A stretch of 64,000 nucleotides of DNA from Methanosarcina sp. (GTDB lineage Archaea > Halobacteriota > Methanosarcinia > Methanosarcinales > Methanosarcinaceae), in the NCBI GenBank assembly GCA_003164755.1, contig PLUB01000060.1:62001-126000 (forward strand), read 5' to 3'. Positions 20,036-30,481 of this stretch are shown piece by piece; the stretch's first letter is position 1; every line of letters begins with the position of its first letter. A program made the translations under genes and the position numbers. The notes under the pieces were generated by a model. That model saw only the letters and a list, made by a program, of their open reading frames with translations, was not told where the DNA came from and did not search any database.

Positions 20036-20300
20036 AAAAAATATCTCATGTTGTCTATTTTTGCTTATTTATAATCCCATTGTAAAAATTTACACTTCAA
20101 AAATTTCGAAAAGCGTATGTATTTCAAATGCTACAATCTCCAGTAATCATAAATAAAGTTGAACGAAGGAAAGCATGGAAAAAAGGAAAATTTAGTCCTT
20201 TATTCCATGTTTTCCGTAGTTATACAACGCCAAATTGCTTAAAATGTGAATATTTATATTCAAACCCTATATCTTTTTGAGAATTACAATCAATTCATGA
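20036..20300. other. ppk1 3' flank
   Basis: AT-rich; no gene. An imperfect stem is suggested by repeated ATTTTCC/GGAAAA sequence at 20175-20215, but I cannot call a terminator with confidence. Confidence 0.3.
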
Positions 20301-20312
20301 GTATAATATTAA

Positions 20313-20561
20313 ATGAACAATAACGAACTTCCATTATTTATTACCATCTCTTGCAGCAATTCCAAGACAACTACCCATAAGCTATTCAATCGTATTCAGT
20401 TTCAAGTACCGAAGGTTATTGTGAAGTTTTTAGTAGCGAAATTGTCCATTCTGAATCTACATCACAGAAATTGTCATAAGCTTTTGATACCTTTTTTAAC
20501 TTTAAGACCTGAAAATTTCAATGAATCTGCGAATTTTCGTACATTTCGAATTTTCGTTTAA
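20313..20561 (+). mobile_element. Possible ISL3-type transposase N-terminal relic
   Basis: An 82-residue open frame reads ISCSNSKTTTHKLFNR, VPKVIVKFLVAKLSIL and HHRNCHKLLIPFLTLRPE. The order (Cys-rich start with H, a V-x-V-x-x-x-V-x-K/R strand, a second Cys region, then a T-L-R-P segment) recalls the N-terminal zinc-binding part of ISL3-family transposases. The usual paired Cys are mostly lost. It ends abruptly and has no ribosome site. The assignment is weak. Confidence 0.3.
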
Positions 20562-20764
20562 AATTCCACTTCAAAGATCCGGTAGATGTTCCTTTTTTCT
20601 GGCAACTTTACAGTTTCCAGGAAAAGGTTAATGTTTACAAACATTCTTATAATCAACACAGACTTCTACCTTTCCTTAAAGATCTGAAACTCTGCGTTTC
20701 TTCTTGCAAATCTCTCAGAACAAAAAATTTATTTCAGACAATAACATAATCAATTATTTAAGAT

Positions 20765-21110
20765 CTATATACCTTGAAATTGGTAAAATATACTTTTTTG
20801 AGTTTGATTCAATCGGTAATGATGATCATGCACATCTTTTCGTTTGATACTGAACCAAAAGATTTTATTTCAAGATTCATGCAGATTAGAAAAAGTATCA
20901 AAATAAAAAAATCTTTAAAGAATAATTTGAGATTAAATACGTTTTTAGACTGTGGACTGTGGAGTGATGGAAATTACATTGGAACTGTGATGATGGTACA
21001 ACTTCCGATTTCTTTAAACACTATATTGAAAACAAGGCAAACAAAAAGAAAAAGAATCATGAAGCAAATGAAAATATTTGATTTTGAATTCTTCCGTTAT
21101 CCGGAGTAAT
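20765..21110 (+). mobile_element. IS200/IS605-type TnpA relic
   Basis: In the frame of 20789 the sequence reads FFEFDSIGNDDHAHLFV followed by a stop. DHAHLF is the metal-binding HUH motif of Y1 transposases. Further on, in shifted frames, come AHLF-distal pieces such as DDGTTSDFFKHYIENKANKK, matching the C-terminal T-V-G-D ... Y-I-x-x-Q/H end of TnpA. Stops separate them. The open frame at 20774-21109 is an out-of-frame shadow of the relic, not a gene. It sits between ppk1 and ppx. Confidence 0.65.
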
Positions 21111-21380
21111 GAAATAAACATATTACTTTTCTTGAAGCTGGGTAAGCAACCGAAATTTAGATTTTTTTCTATCTCAACCTTTCTATGTTTAAAACATCAG
21201 ATTAGCAGAGTTTTTTAAACTCACAATTTTACATAAATAGAAAGTGAAAGCCAGGAGAAAATAAATCTGAAAAATAAATCTAAAATATAATGAAAATCTG
21301 AAAGAATATTATGAAACTGATTTTAGAGTCTCTTGACTCCTTCAATGAAAACGAAAAACAAGACATTCAGGTGGTAGTCA

Positions 21381-22958
21381 ATGGAACCCAATACAAATTT
21401 TGAAGGCCGGATTGTTGCGTTTATAGATATAGGGACTAATTCTATCAGACTACTCCTGGTTCGGATTAATCCAAATGGATCCTACCAGTCCCTGAACAAG
21501 CAAAAGGAGGCCGTCCGGCTTGGTGACAAGGAATTTATAGATAAGATTCTGCAACCTAAGGCGATGGAACGCTCAGTTATTGTCTGCAAAAAATTAATGG
21601 AACTTGCAAGGGCTTATAGGACAGAAGAAGTTATAGCAGTGGCTACATCTGCGACTCGGGATGCAAGCAATAAGGTTCAATTTCTCGAAATGTTGAAAAA
21701 GGAGGCAAACCTGGAAGTCTGCACGATTTCAGGAACTGAAGAAGCCCGTTTGATCTACTTAGGAGTTTCAAGCGGGCTCAGGCTAGGATATTCAAAGGCC
21801 CTTTTCATTGACATCGGAGGTGGGAGTACTGAAGTGTCTGTCGGAGACCAAAGGCAATATTATTTCCTTGACTCCCTTAACCTTGGAGCCGTTCGTCTGA
21901 CAAATATGTTCATCCCTGATGAGATCGGTCCTATTTCTGAAGATCAGTATGAACAAATTAAGCTTTATGTCCGAAGCCAGGTTGTAAATGTAATAAAAGA
22001 GCTTTCCAAATACAGAGTATGCTGCGCTGTTGGTAGTTCAGGAACCATAGAAAATCTTGCCAGAATCGCTTTTGTTTACCTTCACAAAACAGCCTATGAA
22101 AGCTATGAAAAGCTAGAGTATGAAGACTTGAAGAAGATTGTCAAAGATATGTGCTCCTTACCCCTTGAAGAGCGACGCAACTTTCCTGGAATCAATTCGC
22201 AGAGAGCAGATATTATAATCTCAGGAGCTGCGATCATCGAGACTTTAATGAGCGAGCTGGGACTTTCTAAGATAAGGGTCAGTAAACTCGGATTAAGAGA
22301 AGGCCTACTCGTAGATTACATCTCAAAAAGCGAATTTTCCTACATGATTACTCAGCTGTCTGTAAGAAAGCGCAGTGTCATGCAGCTTGGACTCGCCTGC
22401 AACTTCGATGAAGAACATGCCCATATTGTCACTAACCTAGCCCTTGAACTATATGATAGTATTCATACGCTAGGAATATATGAATTTAGGGATGGAGAAA
22501 GGGAGCTTCTAGAGTATGGTTCAACTCTGCACGATATCGGGACATTTATCTCATATGATACCCATCAGGCCCATGCTTATCACCTAATAAGGGAGAGCAA
22601 TCTTCTAGGTTTTCAGCCTGAAGAAATCGAAATAATTGCAAATCTTGCTTATTTTCACAGGAAAAACATTCCTAAAAAAAAACACTCCAATCTCAATGGG
22701 CTTAATAAAAATACAATAAAAAGCATTCGAATCCTGAGTGCCCTTCTCCGCATAGCAGAAAGTCTTGACCGTTCCCACACAGGTATTATCTCTACTGTTC
22801 GATTTTACATTGCCTCTACTGACAGCCTTGTGCTTGAAATACATGCCAAGAGAGAATGCCAGCTCGAGATATGGGAAGTAGAGAAGCATAAAAAGTATTT
22901 CAAGAAAATTTTTGGATACAGCATCCAATCCAAAGTCATTATAGAACAGTACCCTTAG
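21381..22958 (+). CDS. ppx: Exopolyphosphatase, Ppx/GppA family with HD-like C-terminus
   Basis: This enzyme removes terminal phosphate from polyphosphate (or from pppGpp in GppA). The 525-residue protein has the ASKHA phosphate-binding loops FIDIGTNSIRLLLV (about 15-28) and FIDIGGGSTEVSVG (about 142-155), the AVATSATRDASN segment and VGSSGTIENLARI. Its C-terminal domain (about 320-525) contains EYGSTLHDIGTFISYDTHQAHAYHLI in two pieces, an HD-type metal site, and LLRIAESLDRSHTG. This long form with the extra domain is typical of polyphosphate-degrading members. A ribosome site AGGTGGT (21369-21375) precedes the ATG. Pairing with ppk1 supports a polyphosphate role. Confidence 0.93.
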   Translation: MEPNTNFEGRIVAFIDIGTNSIRLLLVRINPNGSYQSLNKQKEAVRLGDKEFIDKILQPKAMERSVIVCKKLMELARAYRTEEVIAVATSATRDASNKVQFLEMLKKEANLEVCTISGTEEARLIYLGVSSGLRLGYSKALFIDIGGGSTEVSVGDQRQYYFLDSLNLGAVRLTNMFIPDEIGPISEDQYEQIKLYVRSQVVNVIKELSKYRVCCAVGSSGTIENLARIAFVYLHKTAYESYEKLEYEDLKKIVKDMCSLPLEERRNFPGINSQRADIIISGAAIIETLMSELGLSKIRVSKLGLREGLLVDYISKSEFSYMITQLSVRKRSVMQLGLACNFDEEHAHIVTNLALELYDSIHTLGIYEFRDGERELLEYGSTLHDIGTFISYDTHQAHAYHLIRESNLLGFQPEEIEIIANLAYFHRKNIPKKKHSNLNGLNKNTIKSIRILSALLRIAESLDRSHTGIISTVRFYIASTDSLVLEIHAKRECQLEIWEVEKHKKYFKKIFGYSIQSKVIIEQYP

Positions 22959-23852
22959 GCTCAGTTAATTACTGAAGAAAGTACATGACGAAAGTACATG
23001 ACTTGTGAAATCTAGAAGTTAAGATATCCCCAAAAAATAAAAAAAATTGTAATTTAAGAGGATTTCGATAAACACCTAAATTTCTTCATATGCTTATAAA
23101 TGACACATCTATGACTCGTGAAAATAAGAAGTTTATTTAACTTCTCAGGATATGTGGCTATTGCAGGAGAAAAGTTTTACACTATGGGAAAACTTTATCT
23201 CCATACTGAAACAAATATCTAGACCACTGAACAATTTTTGGATTTGAAATTTAAAATAGAGGAAAAGAAGGCTTTTTTGAATATTCTGTGAACTGAAAGA
23301 GGAGGGGAAAGGTGGATAGAAAAATAGAAGAGAGAAGAAAAAAGAGGCTGGAAGGGGTATTACTTCCGATTTACTGTAATTCCGAATAACACTTCATCCA
23401 TACACTAAATTTTATTTTTATTGTAGTGATTGCCTTAGAGAATTCAAAATTATAGAGAATTTCGATAAACTTCTAGGCATTATGAGTATTGAATCGGTAA
23501 AATCTTTTAACAATAATTTTTACTCATGAAAACTTTTACTGATTTCGTTCTTAAAGGTAAATACAAGCATCTTCAGTCAGTTGTAGATAAATTTGCTGAA
23601 ATTGATGCCTGAATTGATTGGAAATCTTTGAGTAATTAATTCAATAGATAACAGAAGTCCTCACTAAGCCTTGAAATTTGAATCACTATGATCGCTAAAA
23701 AATATTTCCGGGAAAATATTGCCAGTAGAAGCAAAATTTAAAATCATAGTTAGGTTGTTTTGGTTGTGAGAATATGGAAAAATAAAAACGGGTTTCGATA
23801 CTAAATCATTTCAATATAAATACAAAAAGAATCTATAGGAAAGACTTAAAAA
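22959..23852. other. Spacer with two family A repeats
   Basis: A full family A repeat is at 23057-23147 and a half copy begins at 23453. A short direct duplication, GAAAGTACATGAC twice in a row, is at 22978-23003. The remaining sequence shows scraps only (for example TDFVLKGKYKHLQSVVDKFA near 23535-23595, probably a dead gene) and no open gene. Confidence 0.5.
23057..23147. repeat. Family A inverted repeat, copy 2
   Basis: AGAGGATTTCGATAAACACC on the left and AAGTTTATTTAACTTCTC on the right, with TTCTTCATATGCTTATAAAT inside. It is in the spacer after ppx, about 100 bp from its stop. Confidence 0.65.
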
Positions 23853-24476
23853 TCAGTCATCAACGACAAAAAGGTACTCTGGAGGTATCTTTTCTGCAAG
23901 TGCTATGTAATCTGTTGCACGCTTTAGGGAAATCCCATCTTCATGGGCTTTTAAAGCGTCTATTTGAATGATCAATGGATTTTCAGTATGAATAAGAGCT
24001 ACTTCTTTTGCCTTTTCATATGAAGTGCTGAGGTGAATATAGCACTGTTTTATTGGAAAAATTCCGTTCTCCAACAGAACATCGATTTCCTCAGGGCTCA
24101 CGCCATAGTATAAATATGGTAAATTGCTTTCCGGATAATCTAGATCAATATTGACAGAGTGACCATAACGTGCCCTGATTCTGGAATCACGGATTTCATA
24201 CCGACCCTTTCTATCTGATTCTACAAGAGCATAAAGATATTCCTTCCTCATCCAGTTGTACCGCTTCTCTATAATTTCACAAAAAGAGTTTAGATTTACC
24301 CAGCCACGTTTGTCCATTTCAACTCCTACAGATTCTGGAAAATGCCTGAGAGTACCTGATATAAACCTGCCAAGCTTTTCCTCCCTACTGTCATCAAGCA
24401 AATATCTGCCAGGATGTTTACACTGCAGACAGCTGCTCCCTCTAAAATAGCCGTGTACAGTGCATTTTCGAATCAT
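23853..24476 (-). CDS. kptA: RNA 2'-phosphotransferase (KptA/Tpt1)
   Basis: KptA moves the 2'-phosphate of an RNA to NAD, giving ADP-ribose 1'',2''-cyclic phosphate. In eukaryotes it finishes tRNA splicing; in archaea the role is less clear. The 207-residue protein begins with a small metal-binding-like motif (KCTVHGYFRGSSCLQCKHPG, residues 4-23) seen in many archaeal members. The winged-helix half follows (LGRFISGTLRHFPESVGVEM, RGWVNLNSFCEII), and then the NAD-binding half (RIRARYGHSV, YYGVSPEEIDVLLENGI, HLSTSYEKAKEVA). The R-x-x-x-G-H and H-L-S residues are the expected catalytic ones. It is a lone gene. The window also has an intron-containing tRNA-Tyr, but archaeal splicing does not need KptA. 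Confidence 0.92.
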   Translation of the reverse strand: MIRKCTVHGYFRGSSCLQCKHPGRYLLDDSREEKLGRFISGTLRHFPESVGVEMDKRGWVNLNSFCEIIEKRYNWMRKEYLYALVESDRKGRYEIRDSRIRARYGHSVNIDLDYPESNLPYLYYGVSPEEIDVLLENGIFPIKQCYIHLSTSYEKAKEVALIHTENPLIIQIDALKAHEDGISLKRATDYIALAEKIPPEYLFVVDD

Positions 24477-26196
24477 GATATCCTGTACATAATAAAACTT
24501 TACTATAAATAAGGTTTCCTCTGAAAAAGTTGGTCAGCCTGAAACTTGAGTGCTATATGCACCCCCCCCAGTGGGTACATCTACAATAACCTGGCATTGA
24601 CGAGAATATTAATCATATCCTATCCAATAGCCTGAATTGGAGAGGAAGTTCGATCAAATTAGAAAAGTTTTGAGATTTTTGATATTGTACTCTCATTTTC
24701 TTCAGACATTTCCCTGTTTATCAGCAAATCATTCAATATGTAAAGAACTTTCCTTTCTAGTGTAACTGCAGTTTTTTTGATCCCTCCTCAGAGTATACTC
24801 TTAAAAAAATCTTCAACATTGAATTTTTGGGTCTTTATACGGCATTTGCAACCTAAAAAAGAATTCTTTTATGTGCTTTGATATCTGTTTCGTTATGCTG
24901 CCAGTAACAAGAATATTCAATGAATGTGATACTAAAGACGTAAGTCTGCAACATGCAGCAAGCTTACTTCCATTTTCAAAGTCCTGAAGTCTCCAATATC
25001 TGCTGGAATTGCTGAAGCTGATTAAATGCAATGCCAGGAAGACAATACAATTTTTAGATCCTCTTTAAGTCTTCGATTCTGCTCATCATTCACGTATTCA
25101 TCTTCTTGATTCTGTAGGCATTACTACTATTAACATCTATTTTGATCCTCCGATACAATAAAATATTGAAACCCAAAAGATACTTTTAGACCCAACATAT
25201 ACTGTTCACAGTTGCTCTCGATTAATCATTTCCTGAACTTCAGGATATAATCAAGCATCATCGAAATTTCTCAGTGGTTTTTAGCTCCATCTCTGAAAGA
25301 GTGATTGCCATAATGATACTTTTTGTTAATGTCCTCTCCATAAACCTTATTTTTTTCGTTTCTCCATAGCTTTTTTACTCCTGAGATTGGATGATGTAAA
25401 ATCTTCATAGAGAACAATTTTTGATATATACACTCTAAGACGCATATATATATAAGAGTAGGAATGACTTTTTTGTTTAGTGGGACCAATGTCTCAAAAC
25501 CTTAACAGCCTTCATTGACCTTATCAGATATAAAAGATACAAAAAAGAGATTAAATTTGGTCATGTTTCATGAATGTAGAAAAGGTCCATGAGGCCTTGT
25601 TTTAATAAACTCTATCTTTTAAAATAATTTATATATAGTATTATTTTGTTTCCTCGATCAGATAGAATAGTTTATTATGCCTTCACTTTATGCCGAAAAA
25701 TGCGTTCACCTAGCATACAGCAATCTTTAGTAAAGCATGTTGTATACCCTAGCACAAAATCGGAAGTACTTTTTGTGAGGCCTTCATCTTCAAACACCAA
25801 ATTGAGTATTGTACCGAAAATAGATCAGTATGTTTTGCCCTTCAGTCTAAACTCAATTTCGCAGTCCTTGAGTACTGGATCTGGACTTATGTCAATGAAC
25901 AGCATTAGGTTGGAACATTCAGAAGATATTGTAATGGCAACGCTGATACACTGCCAGTGGAATGACTACTAAGGCAAAGATTAAAAAAGCATAAAAATAA
26001 AAATTGAAATAATGAAAATTTTAAAACTATATTAAAGACTTATAAGATAATATTTAATTCACAATCACTATTATTAACATTCATTAGAGAAAATATAAAG
26101 TTTGAAAAACGATTAACTGAGACTTTACCTGAAATTTCATCTGAAATGCCTTAAATTACCATAATAAATACTCAGCCTGCTAATAAAGGGGATAAT
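24477..26196. other. 1.7-kb spacer with decayed coding scraps
   Basis: No intact gene. Minus-strand scraps at 24813-25031 and 25271-25489 are open for about 70 codons each but match nothing I know. The piece at 25678-25965 is listed separately. The upstream region of rpa (26000-26190) is AT-rich. Confidence 0.45.
25678..25965 (-). pseudogene. Relic of an unknown protein with one in-frame TGA
   Basis: The minus strand reads HWQCISVAITISSECSNLML, then SPDPVLKDCEIEFRLKGKTY, then TGA, then FGTILNLVFEDEGLTKSTSD and FVLGYTTCFTKDCCMLGE. Apart from the TGA the frame is open and protein-like, with codon use closer to real genes than the plus-strand open frame over the same bases. There is no start or ribosome site. 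I do not recognise the family. Confidence 0.4.
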
Positions 26197-27651
26197 ATGA
26201 CAGATATCGAATCTATTTACAAAAAGCTCAGTCATGCAATAAGTAGGGAAAATTTCCTGCAACGCGTCCAAGAAAAGGTCGAGAATATGGGAGGACTTTG
26301 TGATGAACTTATGGCTGCCATGCTGGTTGCCAACGAACTTGGATTTTCAGATGCAGGTAGAGATAGTATAAAAATTAAAAGTATTACAGCTGAAAGAGGG
26401 TTGGTTAATTTTGTTGCAAGAGTCATTTCAATTTTAGATACCAAAGAATTTACCCGAAACGATGGAACTATAGGTAGAGTAGGGAACCTGATTGTTGGAG
26501 ACGAGACCGGTAAAATTCGGGTGAATCTGTGGGATAATATGGTAGATCTGATAAAAGCTGAAAAAATTAAAGCAGGAAATACCTTCCAGATCAGTGGCTA
26601 TGCAAAGCAAGGATATTCCGGAGTGGAAGTCAATGTAGGAAACAATGGCGTCCTAACCGAAAGTGAGGAAGATATCGATGTGCCTGTGAGCAACCAAAAG
26701 ATAAAAGACATCAAAGATGGCATGGGCGACCTGAACCTGACAGGAAAAATTTTAGAAATTTCAGAAGTTCGGACCTTCCATAAGAAGGATGGTAACAGTG
26801 GAAAGGTAGGAAACTTGCTGCTCGGCGATGCTACAGGCACACTCAGAGTAACCCTCTGGGACGAAAAAACCGAGTTTTTGAACCAAATAGAATCTGGAGA
26901 TACTGTAGAGTTAGTTAATGCTTATGCTCGAGAAAATGCCTTTACTCAAAAAGTGGAACTCCAGATCGGAAACCGGAGCATAATAAGGAAAAGTGACGCA
27001 AAAGTCGAGTATGAAGAGCAATTTACTCCGATTATGGACATAAAAGCTGATATGAATGATATTAACATCTCCGGAAGAATACTTGATATTGCAGAAATCC
27101 GGACCTTCGAGAAAAAAGATGGGACCGCAGGAAGAGTGGGAAATATCCTTCTAGGCGATTCTACAGGCAAAATCAGGCTTACACTTTGGGATGAAAAAAC
27201 CTATTTTTTTGATGAAGTTAATTTTGACGAGACCTTAGAAGTGCTCCATGCCTATTCTCGAGAAAATGCCTTCAACCAGCAAATTGAACTGAACCTGGGA
27301 TCCAGAGGGATCATCCAGAAGACCGAAAAAAAAGTTGAGTACACGGAAAAAATCACAAAGATTGCCGATATAATTCCAGGAGAAAGTTACTCAGTCCAAG
27401 GAAAAGTCTCCGAAATGGGAGAACTCAGGGAGTTTGAACGAGAAGATGGAACCGATAGTGTGGTTGCAAATCTTGAAATCAAGGATGAAACAGGCAGTAT
27501 CAGACTAACCCTATGGGGAGATCAGGCTTATGTGATAGAGGATCTTGATATCGACTCCGAAATCCAGATCATTGATGGTTATGCCAAGTATGGCCTGAAC
27601 GAAGAAATCGAGCTGAGCATTGGTAACCGAAGTAGAGTAATTATGCTTTAA
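26197..27651 (+). CDS. rpa: Replication protein A with four OB folds
   Basis: This single-stranded-DNA-binding protein acts in replication, repair and recombination. The 484-residue protein has an N-terminal helical part (about 1-60) and then four similar OB-fold units (about 65-165, 170-275, 285-390 and 395-480). Each has the block R-x-F-x-[KR]-x-D-G-x-x-[GD]-x-V-x-N-x-x-x-G-D-x-[TS]-G-x-[IL]-R-[VL]-x-L-W. There is no C-terminal zinc finger. The size and four-fold arrangement match the RPA1 type known from Methanosarcina. Units 2 and 3 are very alike, which suggests a recent internal duplication. A ribosome site AGGGG lies at 26187-26191. The gene stands alone. Confidence 0.92.
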   Translation: MTDIESIYKKLSHAISRENFLQRVQEKVENMGGLCDELMAAMLVANELGFSDAGRDSIKIKSITAERGLVNFVARVISILDTKEFTRNDGTIGRVGNLIVGDETGKIRVNLWDNMVDLIKAEKIKAGNTFQISGYAKQGYSGVEVNVGNNGVLTESEEDIDVPVSNQKIKDIKDGMGDLNLTGKILEISEVRTFHKKDGNSGKVGNLLLGDATGTLRVTLWDEKTEFLNQIESGDTVELVNAYARENAFTQKVELQIGNRSIIRKSDAKVEYEEQFTPIMDIKADMNDINISGRILDIAEIRTFEKKDGTAGRVGNILLGDSTGKIRLTLWDEKTYFFDEVNFDETLEVLHAYSRENAFNQQIELNLGSRGIIQKTEKKVEYTEKITKIADIIPGESYSVQGKVSEMGELREFEREDGTDSVVANLEIKDETGSIRLTLWGDQAYVIEDLDIDSEIQIIDGYAKYGLNEEIELSIGNRSRVIML

Positions 27652-28483
27652 TCATCTAAACTTTTCCTCAAGTTTTTGCTCTTTTGCTTATTTTTTTTAC
27701 ATTTCACTTTTTCGTTCAAGTTTTTTTCTTTGTTATCATCTTTTTTAGTAGTTATTTTGTTACTGTATATTTTCTTTGTATGACAAGCATACTAGGTTCA
27801 AATATAATTCCATAATACATAAATTTAAACTAACCGTTCCAGTGGAAATCTGGGGGTTTGAACAATTTCCTGCCAGAAAATCAATATCATTTCAAAAATA
27901 ATTCAAATTTATCTAAATAACATAAATATTTTCATAGTCGAAATATTTTTTTAGAATATATCATCCTTCTACAACTGTGCCAACTTGCTAGGAAACCAGT
28001 CAAATAACCGAATCTGTTATAATGATAGAAACTTATCTGAGAACCGTTATTAACGGACTGAGTTATATTTTGAGCTACCTTTTCAATGAAAAATAAACTA
28101 CTCATGCTAACATTGTGTATATAAAATAACCTACTTTCTGCAGATGCACCCAGATATAGATTTTATTTATCTATTATTCATTGAAAGTTAGATTGATTTT
28201 TAAGATACTGCCATATTGAGAAAATAGATGACATTCTTAGTAAATCGCAGAAAGTAGGAAATAAGATATATAAACGCCTTTTTTGGTATGAAGTATCGTA
28301 AAAACTTCTCAAAGACAATGAAATCATCAACTATTTGAAATACATATGATCTTTAGTAATGCCCCTCAATACCTAAACTTCCATTTCGATGTTATGATAA
28401 TTTTCTAGCCATTAATTTATAGATAATCATTTAATATAATAGAAATAGTAATTGTGCAAATGCCTATGCTGAGGCATTGAGGA
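27652..28483. other. Spacer with family B repeat, motif C copy and a TnpA scrap
   Basis: A motif C copy is at 27837-27860 and a family B repeat is at 28130-28258. At 28285-28350 is a scrap (TATGAAGTATCGTAAAAA ... ATCATCAACTATTTGAAATA) that matches the 5' part of the TnpA relic at 45905. The rest is AT-rich and empty. Confidence 0.5.
28130..28258 (+). repeat. Family B repeat, copy 1
   Basis: Ends CCTACTTTCTGCAGATG and CGCAGAAAGTAGG form a 13-bp terminal inverted repeat. The core is TTGAAAGTTAGATTGATTTT and CATATTGAGAAAATAGATG. Confidence 0.65.
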
Positions 28484-30472
28484 TCAAATGAATAGCGTAA
28501 ATACTACATAGGCGATCATTATCATGCTGACACTATGTTTCAAGCCCATGTACACTGATCCCTGTCCCATCTTCCCGGCAACAAGTCCGGAAACGAAGGC
28601 CTGAATAAGGGTCGAGTGAAACATGAGCATTGTATACTCCTTCATATTAAAGGATTCATTTCCTATTCCTACATACCAAACTTCCTGAGAAGACCTTGTA
28701 AAAGAGACACTTTGAGGAAAAAAATATAAAACCAGAATATAGACTATGAAAACGAAGACAAAAAAAGCCACATATATGGTGACAACGTAGACCGCCATGT
28801 CTGAAAAGCGTTCTTTTTTCAGCTCTTCTTCACTTTTAACCTGTTCAGCGGTAACTAAAAGCACATTTTTAAGATCACTTGTAGACTCGTTTGCTTTTAT
28901 AAGTGTATGAAGAACTCGGCTTGAAGTAGCTGTTTTGATGTTATTTCCAAGTTTCATAAGAACTCTTGAAGTTGAGGTTCCCCAGGACATATCTTCTTTT
29001 AGCTTTTTAAGTTCCTTTGTAAGAATGCCCATTTTGGATTCTGCCATTAATTTCAAAGAGTTTGAAAAAAGAATTCCAGAGCCATTCAGATTGGAAAGGT
29101 TCCTTAACAAATCAGGCATTTTCTCGTCAATTTTACGCATTCTCCTGGCTCTGATCTCATAAAAAATAATAAAGGGAATCAGGACAATGGAGATAAAGAT
29201 AATGAAGTAATTTTGAATTTCGCTGATCAGCTGGATGCTGCTACCACTAATATGGGTAAAATTTAGAGCCAGGTGGGAATTAGAATTGAAATCATCTGTA
29301 AGACTTTTTGGAATATGGGTAAGATAATATAGTCCAAGAGGAATTCCAATGAAAAATGTGTATATGGGCTCGTCCCGAATAGTTTTGTATGGGTTGAATA
29401 GCAGATCTTTGATATTATTAAGTTTTCTGTATAACAAGAACTTTTTACTCCTCTTTTTTTCCTCTTCCACACTAAGCCCTGAGCTGATCTCTGGAATATC
29501 GCAAAGGTCTATAGAGAAGCCAGAAACATTAGCTTTCTTCGTATCCATAGAGAGTTCTCCTATTGTATCCAGGAGCACTAGGAATAAAAGATTTGCAAGA
29601 GGTATAATAACGTAAATGAGGAGGTAAAGAATCTGTGCTGAAGCAGGCCGAAATATCTGCAATACAATAAGCGTTGTCATTATAAAAAGAGGACCCGCGA
29701 CCAACACTGTTACATAAACTTCGGCAAGAACATCGAGCTTTCTTAAAAAATTTCTGTTTGCCATCTCTACCATATCCTGGTATTGCTCAGATTTGCTTTT
29801 GATGTACTCTATTATGGCCTTGTTGCTTGAAACAAGAATTAATCCATCAATAAAGTCCTTGAAAAGTTCTGAAGAGGTACGTTCCTTGGCAGAATTAAGA
29901 GCACTTATGAAGTCTTTGCCCAGATAATCCATGTCCCTCATAATATAGGATACTTCTTCTGCAGCTGTACCAAATATATGAGTATACCTGCTCAAGGATC
30001 TGAATACGTCATAAATCGATACACCCCCTTTGGTCAGAGCATACATGTAAGTTACTGACGAAAGCATAGATTTATCTATGCAAGCTTGTCGGATATCTGC
30101 CTGAAAATAAGGAAAGATATATGCCAAGCCAAAAACGACCAAAAAACTAAGAAAGAACAATAACAGGATGTTTAAAATTCCAAGTGAATATAGATGACCT
30201 TCTACAAAACCAGCATTTGTAGAGTTCAAAAAATTTATAAGGCTATAAATTGGATTCCAAAAGGCTTTCAGCCCCAAAAATGCGCCGAAAATTCCTCCAA
30301 TAAGTCCTGCAATTATAGAATACATGCAGGCAGATGCCAGATACTGGTCTACTGGCATGGAAATATGGGATTTTCGAATTTTTACCTTTAAAGCCATGAA
30401 TTTTTCTTTATTTTTGTAAAAAAAATTCCCGAAAATTCTGTATGCCAGTTCATCCACAACAGTATAATCCAT
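28484..30472 (-). CDS. TadC/FlaJ-like membrane platform protein of a type IV pilus-like system
   Basis: The 662-residue integral membrane protein has two copies of the T2SSF (GspF/FlaJ) domain. The first (about 130-270) contains SSVTYMYALTKGGVSIYDVF and the second (about 455-590) contains DLLRNLSNLNGSGILFSNSL. Hydrophobic helices lie near 50-80, 105-130, 255-300, 370-440 and 560-660. It would anchor the assembly ATPase and help build or retract a surface filament. Its start is 9 bp after the ATPase stop, so the pair is cotranscribed. No pilin or prepilin peptidase gene is next to it in this window. Confidence 0.85.
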   Translation of the reverse strand: MDYTVVDELAYRIFGNFFYKNKEKFMALKVKIRKSHISMPVDQYLASACMYSIIAGLIGGIFGAFLGLKAFWNPIYSLINFLNSTNAGFVEGHLYSLGILNILLLFFLSFLVVFGLAYIFPYFQADIRQACIDKSMLSSVTYMYALTKGGVSIYDVFRSLSRYTHIFGTAAEEVSYIMRDMDYLGKDFISALNSAKERTSSELFKDFIDGLILVSSNKAIIEYIKSKSEQYQDMVEMANRNFLRKLDVLAEVYVTVLVAGPLFIMTTLIVLQIFRPASAQILYLLIYVIIPLANLLFLVLLDTIGELSMDTKKANVSGFSIDLCDIPEISSGLSVEEEKKRSKKFLLYRKLNNIKDLLFNPYKTIRDEPIYTFFIGIPLGLYYLTHIPKSLTDDFNSNSHLALNFTHISGSSIQLISEIQNYFIIFISIVLIPFIIFYEIRARRMRKIDEKMPDLLRNLSNLNGSGILFSNSLKLMAESKMGILTKELKKLKEDMSWGTSTSRVLMKLGNNIKTATSSRVLHTLIKANESTSDLKNVLLVTAEQVKSEEELKKERFSDMAVYVVTIYVAFFVFVFIVYILVLYFFPQSVSFTRSSQEVWYVGIGNESFNMKEYTMLMFHSTLIQAFVSGLVAGKMGQGSVYMGLKHSVSMIMIAYVVFTLFI

Positions 30473-30481
30473 ATACTCCTC

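Noticed and set aside
20774-21109. 111-codon open frame taken as a gene
   Set aside because: It is out of frame with the readable HUH motif of a TnpA relic over the same bases.
24551-24570. C-rich tract CCCCCCCC near kptA as a regulatory element
   Set aside because: It is a single homopolymer without partner sequence or symmetry; nothing supports a function.
25646-25972. 108-codon plus-strand open frame
   Set aside because: The minus strand over the same region reads more like real protein (one TGA), so the plus frame is probably its shadow.
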